Origin: Pampus argenteus
Taxonomy: Eukaryota; Chordata; Actinopteri; Scombriformes; Stromateidae
Assembly (NCBI GenBank): GCA_036937835.1
Contig: CM072871.1
Coordinates: 1,082,501 to 1,146,500, forward strand
Direction: 5' to 3'
DNA length: 64,000 nt
Position 1 is the first letter of the stretch, and each line of letters begins with the position of its first letter. Shown here piece by piece: positions 26,775 to 39,657 of this stretch. A model generated the notes under the pieces. It saw only the letters and a program-made list of their open reading frames with translations. It did no database searches and was not told the origin of the DNA. The translations under genes were made by a program, and so were the position numbers.

Positions 26775-29018
26775 TCCAATGTTATATATTCCTAAACAAA
26801 AAGTAAGTAACACACCCAAAGAGCGTAAGAATAAATAGGATACTTTAATATACAATCTCAGTACACTGTGGAAAACAATGACAACAGTCAGTTGATAAAG
26901 AGGAAACATATGACCACAGACGTTCAGATGAAATGGTGCTAATGCTAGAAAATGTGCAGAAACAGTGCAAATCAAATGCTTTAAGACGCCTGGTCACATG
27001 ATAACATCATGGTCTGGGGTGTGAAGGACGACCACATAACAAATGAAGACTTGGCTGCAAAAGCACTTTGTGTAAAAACACAGGGATCAAATTTGAACTC
27101 AGCTTTTGCATATAAAATCCAGACTATTAATCTACCAGCGCTGTGGTCTCTACGAGGAATGTTGAGGATTACTGTTCCTTTTACCTTAATACAGCCAGTT
27201 TAGGACAGAATAAGTTTCTGCTCTGCATGAGAAAAGCTCCAGTGTTTGCAACCCTGAAGGAAGTTAAAAAAACGAAACAAAAACACCTTTAACCCTCTGC
27301 ATTAAAACGCTGCATTACAGCGATTACCTTAAAGCTTTGGCAGCACCACACACACATCAGCAGGTCCTATAGCTATATAACATAGCACCCACGAAGCAGC
27401 CAAGGCTACAGGTTCACTTAACACACATTAAACACACAAGTGTCCCACAGCTGATCTGCTGGTGAGCAAGCTGAATGCAGAAAACATAACAGAAAATATG
27501 AAACTTTATGTTGGGATATTCCATCTGAGATGAGGTTCATCATCACTTCTGTGGGAGATTTTCAATAAATGAAATGAAGTTCATCAAGGGACGAATGAAG
27601 AAACGTGTGTTTACAGCTTCATAGCACATAAATATGGAGTTAGGACTCCTAAATACCAGCAGCACAGGTCTGCAGGTGAAATATCCCAACATACAGAAAC
27701 CCTGAACGTGATCTTTTATACAGTACACTAAATGTAACATGGATGGACTTAAAAAGGTAGATTTTGCCATAAATACCTGATATACATAATCCCACTTCAA
27801 TTCCCTGTTAAGGCAAATATTCTTTCAGTTTGGGGAGTGCATAAAGCGTCAGTGTGTCTAATAGTTGGGTGGGTTGCATATATACCTACTATATGCTACT
27901 CTCCTGTCAAACATGCAACGTCAATGCACAACGCTGGCCGAGGACTCGTGTAGTTATTCCAACACATATAATCTATCAAAAACAACTCCAACCAGTAGTG
28001 TTCTGGTTCTTCATGGTTAGCGACGACCTCTTTAAAATATAATGTTTACCTCTGAACAGCTGCCACCCTACCGTCAATACAAAAAGCTTAAGGGAAGCTC
28101 TACGAGGGAACAGATAAACATACAATACTCACTGTACATATTGACACCCAGGATACTGTTACTAAGGTCTGGTGTAGTCGTAGTTTCTACAACGGTATAT
28201 CTTCTAAGTTACACTTGACAACGTCGATATTACATAGGATAACTACGTACAGTATGTTGTCTTGCTAGTTTCTCACAGCTATACAAAAGGGAAACACAGA
28301 AATGTCCTTTGGTCGGATTCTACAACAACTGTCATAAATTGAAAGGTCAATATCACAAATGCCAATAGGTGACCTGCACATAGAGTACATGTCAACATGC
28401 AGCTAGTAATTACCTGCCTCGTCTCGTTGTTGCAAGCATTGTGGGTAAGAACAGCGACATGTTCACATGCACAAAAACGCTCTGGAGGCGCTCAAGTTTA
28501 AACGCTTTAAAAACTTAAATATCTACTTATTATTTTATGAGAAAATGCTTCAACTTTAGTCATTTATTACTACAGTAGCAGGATTTCTGGATTTCTGGAG
28601 TGATTTGCTTCTAAACATCGAAGTTAATGTTTATTTGAGCTTTTATTTCTATAAGCAGTCTGCACATGTCGCAGTTACCATTATTACTAGAAACAGGAAA
28701 AACACGGTATCTCCGTTATTGCAGTTCCCAAAGGGAGGAAATGTATTGATGATAACTGATAAGTAACCCATAGAAAAGAGGACACCTGACACTAATCAAT
28801 CATCAGCTGTATTTGTTGTTCCAGGATTGTGTGCATGTAAACATGGTCGCTGTCGTTCTGTCCAGGAGTCATTAACGGGGGAACGTTGAACTAAAGGGCA
28901 AATTTAGGAGCGCATTTCTTGGCCGAGTAGTAACGCTATGTGCAAGCTTTTGCTACCGCTACCATACTGGAAGTTTCTACATGACGTACTACTACAAAAT
29001 CCTGCTACAAGGAAAGCA
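26775..29018 (-). other. inpp5f: Probable long 3' UTR of inpp5f
   Basis: The 2.2 kb between the inpp5f stop (29019) and the nearest convincing - strand poly(A) signal (26769-26774) has no exon-like open frame and no repeat I recognise. I assign it to the inpp5f 3' UTR by position. An internal earlier poly(A) site is possible. Confidence 0.45.
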
Positions 29019-32000
29019 CTAGATCTGAATGATCCTGGTCTGGCACTGTGTAAACATTGCCTTCAGCTCGTTTTCTTGGGCCTCGTTGATGACAGTATCT
29101 GGCTCTGGGCTCTTTTGTACCTTCGCTACAGCAAAGTTGATGCCCTGGGTGAGTCCGGCCTGGGTGAGGCTGGCCACCTGGACCATAGAGCTCTTGATCT
29201 TGGCGAAGGGGGACACGACTCGGCTGCCGTTGCTGTCGGCGGGTGAAGGACCGAGGCTGCCCTCCAGCTGTGAACACAGACTCCTCTGAGAGCCTCCTGA
29301 CGCTGCAGAGCTGGGCTTCTGGATGGTGAGGAGGTTGGAGGTAGCGGAATGGACGTCTAGCTGGGACGGCCTGGGGAGCTGAGGCTCCTCCGGCTGATGC
29401 TGCGGCTCCGAGCTCGGCTGCTTGTCTGAGTCTGCTGGGGTCTTGTTCTGCACAGGCGCTGCAGGGTGGACCGAGAGGACGGCAGCTGGCTGCTCACCAA
29501 ACACCTCAACAGGTTTGGTCTGTGCGTCCTGGACAAACTGGTGGCAGTAGGCATCAATGGGAGTACCAAAGTCGATCAGAATGGCTTCTTCAGCCACCGA
29601 GGCGGCTCCCGGGGACTTGTCATCACTGGCTTGAGGCGAGCTTTCCTGCTTTCCGTCGCAGCCGGTGACCCGGATAACGGAGGGGATGTTTAGCTCCACG
29701 CTACCGATGGACTGCGAGCGACTGCCCAGGCGTGGGTTTGATGCTACGATGCCACAGCTGGGCAGCACATAGTCCACGTTTTCTAAGGAGCCGGCACACG
29801 GGTGCTCCGGGTCAGAATTATAGGAATCAGAGTCGTCGGACATTTCAGAGTGCTCATCACCGATGTCTTTCAGGGCGCTGCTGCCGGGGTTGCTATCCGA
29901 CGTCTCCAAGCTGCTGTCCGACTTCCACAGGTTGACATGCATAGTTGGTTTTAGGAAATTGACCTTCACATCAGGCTTAGAGAAACTTCCCAGCTTCCCG
30001 AGCGGCTTGAAGGGGCCGATGTTCACGTTTGTCTTGGTCTGTTTCACTTTCTGATTGAGAGAGGAGAATTTGTTGAGGAGGAAACTTTTGCCCTGTGCCA
30101 GACCAGAGCTGCCCTGGACCTGGTCAGCGGGTTTGTTCTGGATGCCCATTATGTCCTCATGAGGTTTACTCTGCCGCCTGGAGCACAGACACAAACAGCT
30201 ACATGACTCTCAGCTCTTGTCAGAGGTTGTAAGTGAATTGTGCATCCATATATGAATTTGAATGGTTAAATCATGACGACTCACCTCTCCAGCTTCTTTT
30301 CAACCACTAGCAGGTCCAGTCCTGTGGCCTGTTTGGTAATGCGAAGCATCTCAGCGATGCATTGTAACGTATCTGAAACACATCACAGTGGGTTTCTCAG
30401 CCACTAGAGACTTTATAATCAACAAAAGCTTCCTTATCCAGCCTGTCAAACACTTTAAAGAAGTATAAAATAATCTCTGACCTCTTCCATCGTCCTCAGG
30501 ATTTCGTGTAGCTGCTCGCAGCGTGTGAAAGTATCCGCTCGTCTCTTCGTTCCTGTAATGCAAACGCATACAGCAGAACTTTGGCTTTCCAAACAGCGTT
30601 GGCTCTGGACCTGCAAAAAAACAGACGCACTTAAAACATCCACATTTGGTGATGTGCGTTTCTCACATGATGAATCATAATCAGCAGAGATATTTCTGAA
30701 AGGTTACTGAGAAACTGTTTCACACACTTTTAGGAAGTGTGTAAAAAGTGCTGGGTGACTCAGATCATCACTTCTCCTTTGAGAGCAACTTACTACTCAC
30801 CAATTTCAATCTTTTCCAAACCCTCTAAGTTGAGGCGCTGATACTGGTTGACTTTATCTGCTTCCTCATCGTAGCTACAATCAAGCAAACAAAAAATGAA
30901 TTGATAAAAACAATTCCTAAAAATATAAAAACGTTGAGGGAATATTAAAGCAAGCAGACTTACTAAGCAATGTAATACGCTTTATCAGACAGAAGCAGCA
31001 GCACATCCACATCTTTGTTGGTTGCATCAATAAGGCTGGTGGGAAATTATGATATTAAAGACATTATGATAACAGAAACATCTGAAAACAAACAGATAAA
31101 AGATAAAAGGTGTTACATTCAGGAAGGAAACTAGCCGCTAACCTCATGTCACAGTTGATCAGAGCCCAACCGCCGTGAAACTTCTCATCATCGGGCAGCA
31201 AAAGCTGCATGTAGGTCTGCAGAAGGAGGCTGACCTGCTCCTGGGCTCCTCTCTGGCTCTCCTTCTCTTTCTCCTCATGCTCCTTCTCCTTACTGAAGAT
31301 GGAGTAGAGGTCCTCCGTCACTGGCAGACCCATCATTAGGTCTGCAGGGAGATCAAAGGCTGTGATTCAGATGGACACCGACACACACATGCAGCATCTA
31401 TAGCTAGAATCTCCCGTACCGATGACGGCTTGTCTGTAAGCATCCCTGAAGCGGTTCAGATAGTAGCGGTTGGCTGAGTTCACGCCGTCCTTCATCACTC
31501 CGGCCAGTTTCCTCTCCCCCGTCCTGGTGAAATCTCCCTAAAAACAAAGAAGAAGGTTAGTTCTTTCCAGAGATTATCTGGCTTCACTTCCCTGTTTATC
31601 ATCATTTACCAAAAAGAAAGAAAGTTTAGACTATAAAACAAACAGAAACGTTAATTCAGATGTGAGTGATCTGGACACTGATGCTACCTTGAGCGCTGCT
31701 GTGCCTGCGTACTGTCTGCTGATGGTGTCTCCATTGTTGGCCCACATGATCTGATAAATCCTGTAGCATTTGAGAGGCAGAGGCTGCTCGGGAGGCATCA
31801 CACCCAGCTTCTTCAGCTGTGGGACCAAAACAGACATTTTCTTCATGAGCTCACCGTGACAACGTGGTTATTTCTGTTTACGTTGCACCGGCGGGAAACG
31901 TCAACCTGCATCACATGAACTGCTCGATTTACACGTGTATCAAATGTAATCCAAGAATAACACGCAGGAGCTGCTGGATTACATGAAAACTGTGAATTAT

Positions 32001-35000
32001 GACGATGGTATATTATATATATATTAACCTGTTGTACATTCATTTCAATAAGATTCATTTCCAAAGGTCACTGGTAGAAGACGTAGCATCTCCAGTGCAT
32101 TTATCTCACCTGTTGCTCCATCACCACCCGAGCAACAGCCGCCTGCACCACGTTCGTCCTGTCCAGACAATCCATACAATTGACTCTGAAGACGCCCTCC
32201 TGCTTGCAGATGACTCCAGCCTGGTCCACCCTGACAGATTCATGCCATAAAGATGTTTAATACGATCATCCAGCTTGCAAACAAACTAAAAACACTGTTT
32301 TCTGACTATAAATAAAGAAGGAGTTTGTTATTATTATAAAATACACTTACCAGGCCCACTTCATGTCAGTGATGATATCAGAGATTGCATCTGTCAGTAT
32401 TTGCACGTTTTCAAACTTCATACCTCGGCTGAGAAACAGGATATAAGGAGGGGAAGTAAGCGTACTGTGATGTGACACAGATCTCTATTAAATAGAAAGA
32501 GCAGAAGACACAGTTTCTCTCACCAGTGCTCGTGGAAGTCAAATGAAACGTATGTGAGGTTTGGGTTGTTGTAAAGTAGGACTTGCTTCAGATATGCGTC
32601 ACCAATCAGCTTCTCTCGTCCACTTTGGTCCACTAAGTTAATGATGACCTGAAGGAGACAATGAAGAGTTAGACCCTGCTGAGGTAATCCTGCAGAAACA
32701 AAGTGAAACAACTACACACCCGAGTAGCACATGAGAAAAACAAACCCACCTGCTTCTTGCAGATTTTAAGCTGCTCTTCAAAGTGGGCAGAAAAGTAAGA
32801 CATGGTCTCCTTCTCTCCTGAAACACCACAAGATAAACATGGAAACGACAGAAGACATCTATTTAACAAGCTCTCTTACACCATCGTTTCTTTGGCAACT
32901 GATGCGATGTTTATTTCCTCTGAAAATACGTCAAATTCTCCAAATCCAATCTGTAATTTCTCCAAATTCCAGTCAGAATAAAGACGGATAACCGACAAGA
33001 TATTTTTAAGTCACACTCTAAAGCAAACAGAGAACAACTGCACTGAATAAAGTGTCTTTTTTCAAGTCTCTCTACAGATGGTATGACAGATAATGGAGGC
33101 TCCGCTGACCTTTCTCTAAGCGCGGCCGGGGATTGTAGCGGTACCCAGCCTGGCTCCAGAAGACAGGCACCGAGCCACGAGTCTGCACAAAGGACAGAGT
33201 GTGGCTGTGCACATGGATCAACTGCTCTGTCTCCACATAGTTAGCCACATGGCCTTCTGTATCCACTCCTCTGCGCTTGTACCGCATCCCTTTGGACAAG
33301 GAGAATGCATAAACATTATTCAAAGATTATTTATATCACAGATCACACTTCACTTGAAGGGAATTAAAAAAACATTGTTGACCAAGTTATGTAAAGCCTT
33401 TCCTGAATCCTATTTGGACGTACCCATGAATTTAGGCTGAGTCAGAGGCTAACCATAGCTTAGCACAGTTACCTGCACGATGGCGGCTGCGTCTGGAGAT
33501 CAGGGCGACGGTGAAGCGGGGATGGATGTCGTCAACACAGGTGACCTCCTGTGGTGGCGTCTCAGGGCTGCTCCTCTCCTCGTCAGACGTCTCGTTGTAA
33601 TTCACTACAAGTTCCTCCACCTGAACAAAGCCCTGGATGATCGGTATCACCCAGAAGTCCACGTCCGGGACCTGCAGTATTCAAATGTAGAAGGTTTATT
33701 ACGCTGATTAAAGTTCAAAGGTTCCTTTCATAACTTAAGAGCCGTTAACGCTCCTAAGTCATGCTCACCGAGTATTTCCATACTCCTGTGATAAAGCCTG
33801 ATAGCCATCCGCTCATTAACCAACAGGCTAACCTGAGCAGACACTTGTAATGAAGTGTGCGTATTTTAAGTCGTGCTGCTCTGTTTTTCTGTGAGTTACC
33901 TGAAGGTCGATTAGATCTTGAATCATGTGTTTATTCCAGAAGAAACGGTCGTCCACCTTTCACCGAGAATGAAAACAACAGTCAGATGTAGGTTTTTGGT
34001 TTTACATACATAAAACATACGTAGCAAGTCCAACTTTATGTCTGTGTTTCTCTCCACACCTGTTTCCACAGGGGCAAACCAGACTTTTCTGAGTCTCCCT
34101 GGCGCTGCACGCTGTTTGTCAGGTCATAGGTCAGGCTATAGTAGAAGGAGTCCGAGTCCATGAATATTTTGTACAGCTCATCAAGGAGCCGCCTCTCCAG
34201 ACGCTCCTTCTCCTTGTTTTCTTTTACCTGGAAGGCAGGGGAATACTGGATTGGACGAGTGGATGGAAAAAGAGTGATGAGTTGACAAAGCAAAGAGAGA
34301 AAAATCCTGACGTAAAAGCCGTAAAAGAAGTGGGAAAGACAGGAAAGGTAGTGTGAAGTTTATCAGATATAAATACCTTCTTCTTGATGGGCACAGCCAC
34401 GTTAGATTTGATCTGGCTGAAGGTTTTCATCAGGAACTTTGACTCATCGGGAGACTGAGTCAGTTTCTCTGCTTTGTCAATTCCAAAGTGATGCTTCTTG
34501 CAAAGCTGAAAAACAGGATCTTCTGTCAAATGGATGCAGTCTTATGAATTTCATTAAACATGATAAAAAGGAACCAGTTGGGTGATGATGACAGAATTAG
34601 ACACCACCTTAAAGTCGAACACAAAAAAACACTACTACTGATATTACTACATACAACCAAAAAACTACAAAACAAAGTACTTTATGCAGCTTTCACTTTC
34701 CTAAGCTACTACAGTACACAGCTACATTGCGCTATAGGATTTCTGGGTTATTCTGTAGTACAAGAACAATGTTCAACAGGACGGGGTCTAAAATCCTAAC
34801 CAGGAACCAGCCGTCTCCTCGGTTATTACTCACTTGAAGATATTCTGCCTCCCCATCCATGAAGCTTCCCTGAAAGACTGAAATCTGAGCAACTCTCCTC
34901 AGAGATCATTTACAATCATTGTTCTGCATTTAATTATTGCTTCAAATGTGGGGATGAAATTAAAAAGTGATCTAATGTGATACGTCTACCGTCAGCCCGA

Positions 35001-37442
35001 CAGATGAATCACACACTGACACATACACGGTATTCTTCGGTACGTTAAATAACAATTCAGGATTTTCACACGTAAAGTGTCAAATCAAATCAAATTTTAT
35101 TTATAAAGCCCAAAATCACAAAATACATTTGTCTCAGAGGGCTTTACAATCTGTACAGGGAGTGACACCCTCTGTCCTTAGACCCTCGATTAGTGAGGAA
35201 AAACTAACCACCAAAAAACCTTTTAACAGGGAAAAAGGTGGAAGAAACCTCAGGAAGAGCCACAGAGGAGGGATCCCTCTCCCAGGACGGACAGACGTGC
35301 AATGATGTCACATGTACAGAACAATCAACACACACATATTGTACACTCACAATGAATTATAATGTGTCATAATTATTGTCAAGCTACGGCTGGGAGAAAT
35401 AATTAAAACACTGCTTCTCATGTCTTATGACAGCAAACGCACCTCCAGCTCGAGCTCCTGGGGCTCCTCGTCAGACAGAGGGATGACAGCTATCTTGGTG
35501 ATCTTGTAGACTTTGTGGTTTCCTGGCAAATGGCCGACCAGGGCTTTCTGACGGATTAATACAAGACCGAGAGGAAGATCTGCCAAGAGGAGGAGGAGGA
35601 GGACGAGGACGAGGAGGAGAAGGAGAAGGGGGGGTTGCATCATGGGTGCAGAATTTGTCACATTCTGCACAGTGTGAAACCAGCTGCACATTTATTTTAA
35701 TAAGACAGACATCTGGTAAATAAATATATATATCATGTTAATCTATCAGAGAATATTATAACTGTTTATGTAATATTCTCGTTATGTTTTATTTCAGGCC
35801 TCCAGATTCAGACTACATCTAACACGTCTTTCAAAGCACTTTTACAGCTTGAGAGTAAGAAATATAGAAAATACTGGATGATTTCCTGACTTGAAATCTC
35901 TGTCTGCTCAGGAGAAAATGATTGTTTTTCATCATCTGCTCACCTGTGTGCAGCTGAATCTTTCCTATGACACCGTCCACCAAACCCAAACACACGGGGT
36001 TCCACGCTAGCAGCAGGTCTGTGGCTGAAATTAAAATACAGAGACGAGACATCAGAGAAGGAGCTCAGGAAGCTGTAGGCCAGAAACGCTTTCACTGCTT
36101 GGCTCAAGTCATCTCTTAAACCATTATATCATGTATATGTAGCATCGTAATGCACTCATATCTGTCACTCTTCATGTACAAACTGAAAAGGTGTCATTTG
36201 ATTGAAGAAAACACCTGTCATGTCTCCATTTACTGACATTTACTAACAGCAGGTCACGTCTGAAGTCACTTATGGCCGTGTACAAACTCCGTGACTGTAA
36301 GGAAAGCGGGAATGCTTAGCGTTGGTGACGGATTACACATCATAGTGGAGAAAATTGGAAAAATGTGAAGGGTGTGTCAACGGGTGGAGACACACACAAA
36401 GACTCTTCCTGTTCTACGAGCCCGAGAACATCATGTATGACAGAACCGAGTGAGACGGCCCCACGGGGAACATCTCACAGAAAAACAAACTATTCAAATA
36501 ATATCAAACATCAAGGAGACACTTCCCTGTGTGTTCAGGGAGTGGAAACCCAGTGAGGAGAAACCCTTTTTCCAATTAAATAATGAAACAGTGGTGCAAC
36601 TAAAAACCTGTTCAGGATGGCTGCACACAGAAAACACACTCGGCTCTCTGGTGTCGCTGATGAAACGTTTCTTTGACTTCAGTTTAGCTGCAAATATAAT
36701 TTAATTAATTTAATTAAAGCCTGACCGATACCTTTGACACAGCAGCAGTTCTGCAACGTGACTTGACAGACACAGGGTTTGATTTCTTATATCAGGATGC
36801 TGCTTTAGTTTTATATTAATTAACTGAACTGCAGCCAGGTACTCAAACGCATCATTTAAAGCAGAAACTGCTTCTATATTGTGTCATATCATTTTAAAGG
36901 TTGATCGTGTTGATGTTGTTAAAGCTCCAGTTATTTTCGTCTTTTTAGTCTTATTGGTTTGTTGTGTAGAAGAACTTGAGAGTCCAGTTTTCTGTCTGAG
37001 ACTTTCAGGTGTGTTTGAGGTGTGTTTCAGGTGTGTTTGGGGTGTGTTTGGGGTGTTGGCATCCCCGGTATGAAAGCTGTAGGACTGAGGAATGACACGT
37101 CTCAATAATATACAGCAAACAGCTTGTTTTTGGTTAAGCAATCATCAGGATAACGTCTCATTTCCAGGATGAACCGGTGACAGCTGCTGGATCAGTGTTT
37201 TAAATACACATCCACAGAAACAGCAGATTAAGGTTTAACTGCTGCCAGCTGCAGGAGCCCGGAGCTCCGGCTAAAGGGCTCTAATGACGGGTTAGTTTCA
37301 GATAAATGGCCGCAGCAGAGGGACCGACATCCAGACACTACGTACCCGGTCTGACCGTCATGCTCCCGTCTCTGCGGCTGCACCACAGCGCCCGGTCCCC
37401 AAACTGGAGGATGTACTCGTCTTTGGCTTGAAACAGCTCCAT
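29019..37442 (-). CDS. inpp5f: Inositol polyphosphate-5-phosphatase F / Sac2 phosphoinositide phosphatase
   Basis: An endosomal Sac-domain phosphatase acting mainly on PI4P. Coding exons 5' to 3': 37346-37442, 35944-36024, 35443-35579, 34377-34505, 34060-34227, 33900-33956, 33473-33671, 33110-33289, 32750-32817, 32524-32648, 32351-32428, 32110-32230, 31688-31816, 31420-31537, 31143-31341, 30964-31035, 30801-30874, 30482-30610, 30285-30372, 29019-30177. This gives 1135 residues (human about 1132). The Sac catalytic motif CMDCLDRT lies at 32178-32155 and its first Cys is residue 458. The hSac2 homology region follows, then a Ser/Pro-rich tail in the single 1159-bp last exon ending QCQTRIIQI. 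The start MELFQAKDEYIL matches the family. A possible extra 36-nt exon lies at 34834-34869. Confidence 0.96.
34834..34869 (-). other. inpp5f: Candidate in-frame 36-nt cassette exon of inpp5f
   Basis: On the - strand a good acceptor (TTTCAGTCTTTCAG) precedes 36 bases followed by a consensus donor (CAA|GTGAGT). Both flanking exons (35443-35579 and 34377-34505) meet in phase 0, so inclusion adds exactly 12 codons, GSFMDGEAEYLQ, with no stop. I do not recall this insert in human INPP5F. Inclusion is inferred from sequence only. Confidence 0.5.
35081..35330. mobile_element. Dispersed repeat in inpp5f intron 3
   Basis: It starts with the (CAAAT)n-type sequence CAAATCAAATCAAATTTTAT and continues through TTTATAAAGCCC, CTCAGAGGGCTTTACA and GGAAGAAACCTCAGGAAGAGC. 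This series is a very common interspersed repeat in bony fish genomes. It has no coding capacity here. The boundaries are approximate. Confidence 0.7.
35583..35640. repeat. Purine-rich GGA/GAC simple repeat at the inpp5f exon 3 acceptor
   Basis: On the + strand the run is GGA-type with GAC interruptions. On the transcribed strand it is a CCT-rich tract that ends right at the acceptor at 35580-35581, so it doubles as the polypyrimidine tract. Confidence 0.7.
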
Positions 37443-37534
37443 TGTTGTCCTTTTATGTCAAGTAACCAGCAGGTTGTACCGGCGGGAGCAGGTTGTCACC
37501 AACGTCCAGGTCTGGAGGCTGCCTGTACCGTATG

Positions 37535-37805
37535 TAGCTAGCCACGTTAGCTCGTGTTTCCAGGGGCGCTGCTGCTAGCGGCTAGCGGCTAGCCACCTAG
37601 CAAGCTAGCTCCGTTATTCCACTTCTACGCATGTTTGAATTTCAACTGGCTGTCAGCTGGAGACGCGTCTCTTCTCACGGTCATGCTGGTCAGAGTAAAG
37701 ACATCAGTGAGTGAGGAAGTGTCCCGGAGAACAGCTGCTGAGTTAAAGACGCAACCGACACACAGTTTCCTGCTCCAAACAAAAACACGTGACCTGCGCA
37801 TGCGT
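37535..37805 (-). promoter_or_regulatory. inpp5f: inpp5f upstream region with E-box and NRF1-type site
   Basis: Upstream of the ATG (37442) a GCTAGC-rich block (37535-37611) is followed further upstream by TGCGCATGCGT (37795-37805, an NRF1-type palindrome) and CACGTGAC (37786-37793, a USF/TFE-type E-box). The TSS was not mapped. Confidence 0.45.
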
Positions 37806-38591
37806 CATCGCCGGTGTGCAGGACAGGTAGAAGCAGCACAGGTTAGATCCAGCTGTTATTATATTATAAAGACACTGGTGTAAGTGGCAGTAGAGGAAGA
37901 TGAACTCATATATTTACTTAAAGTACAAATACCTCAAATTCAGTACTGGAAGTACTTTGAATTTAACACTACTTCATGCTTCCACAAATACTGATTCATT
38001 TTAATTTTGCTTTTTTTAATGAAATATTGTAAAGTTTGACCTTTAACTGCTGTAACACAACAAGGAACCACAACTACACACAGTTACTATAGTTTAATCT
38101 TTAACTTTAATTCATTTTAGTAAAGTACCTTTAGAATTGTACTTAAGTATAATGAGTAAATATAGTGAAGTTACAATCCACCACTGCATTTAATCCCTTT
38201 TTATTTGTATATATAAAAAGGCTAAAAACATCTCCACCCACATCCAGGAGGAATGAAGGGCTGAATGTGACTCAGTGGAGCCCTGAGGAGGAAGCAGCTG
38301 ACCTCAGACACACACGTCACTGTTCACTGAGTCAGCGGTGGATCACACACACACATAATTAAAGTTTCACTGGAATTAACCTTCACTCTGCTGAATGGTG
38401 TATGTTTTCATATTTATCTGCTGAAGAAGTATTTCTATGTCTGGATTATTTTGGCAGGTAATAAAACTAAACTAACCCAATATAACTGTGTGTACATGAT
38501 ATTATGCTACCTACAGAAGCTAAGCTATGTCGCTAACAGTATCTCTATTTGTGAGGACTCAAATATTAGTCAGCTTGAATGTCAAATACAT

Positions 38592-39657
38592 TTTATTTCA
38601 ACCATACCAACGTGACTTTCAACAACATATTAGATCGACACTAAGCCACAATCCATAATGTGTTCAGACGGTGACCTCATGTTACAGATGGCTTATCATC
38701 TTATTTTACTACACAAACATTTAATCAGAAACTTTTAATTATAGATCGATGTTTTCTTGCACTTCTTGTGTTGTTCATCGGTTGAATAACGTCTTGCAGT
38801 TGGCATTTTTAAGGCCTTTTTTGTGTTAGTGCTATTACAGATTGTGGCTTTGGTGGTTATACAATCTTAAACTGTGATTCCTCATTGATTGTCTCACATC
38901 TCAGGTCCATTTGTCATTACACATTCATAAATGTACCAAAATACTGTATAATGATATAAATACTGATATAATGTTTTGAAATTACAGGTAAATCAATGCA
39001 CATACAAACACTCAAACACACCAAACTTGTGTAACTGATATATCTCAAATGAAGTGCTGCTGATCGATCAGCATGATACATTTCAACGAAGTGCGAAGAC
39101 GGCAAAATCAGTAAAATGCACCAAAAAGCAGCATCTAATAAGAACATACTCATTGTGTTTTTTTGTGACAAAGCAGCTTCAACATCCTCATGACAATAAA
39201 GGGGGAGATACCTTTCTGTTGACTGAGGTTTAGCTTTAAAGCCCCCAGTGTTTGTCCTCCTGTACTAACCCATGTGCTGACTAGATTAAGAAAAGCTTCA
39301 TACAATATTTGATCAAGACAAAAGGCAACTACACGTAACATTTCTTAAGAAAATACTTTTTCTTCCATTTATTGATAAAAGGCCTCTTATTCAAACTTTA
39401 ACTAGAAATTGTTGTCAACACCTCGATCATGACAGCCGTCTTATTATAGAGACATTGGCACAACATAGAAGGCAACAACATTGGCTTGAAAAACATGACT
39501 GCGCTGAGCTACCATCAATTATGTGCTGAATGGCAGGAAATACCAACACAGTTAATCAATGCATGCAACTTTCACAAACGCTGTAGAGAGGGGAGGAGAA
39601 GAGCGAGGAGAAACAGCAGCTATTCTTCTCTCCTCTTCGTTATGACGTGTGCGCTCA
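38592..39657 (-). other. bag3: Probable bag3 3' UTR
   Basis: TTTATT at 38592-38597 is AATAAA on the - strand, about 1.06 kb after the bag3 stop. The interval is AT-rich with no exon. The stretch 37806-38591 upstream of inpp5f has no recognisable feature. Confidence 0.5.

Noticed and set aside
29029..29289. + strand open frames opposite the last inpp5f exon
   Set aside because: Shadows of the 1159-bp inpp5f exon, whose protein is clearly recognised.
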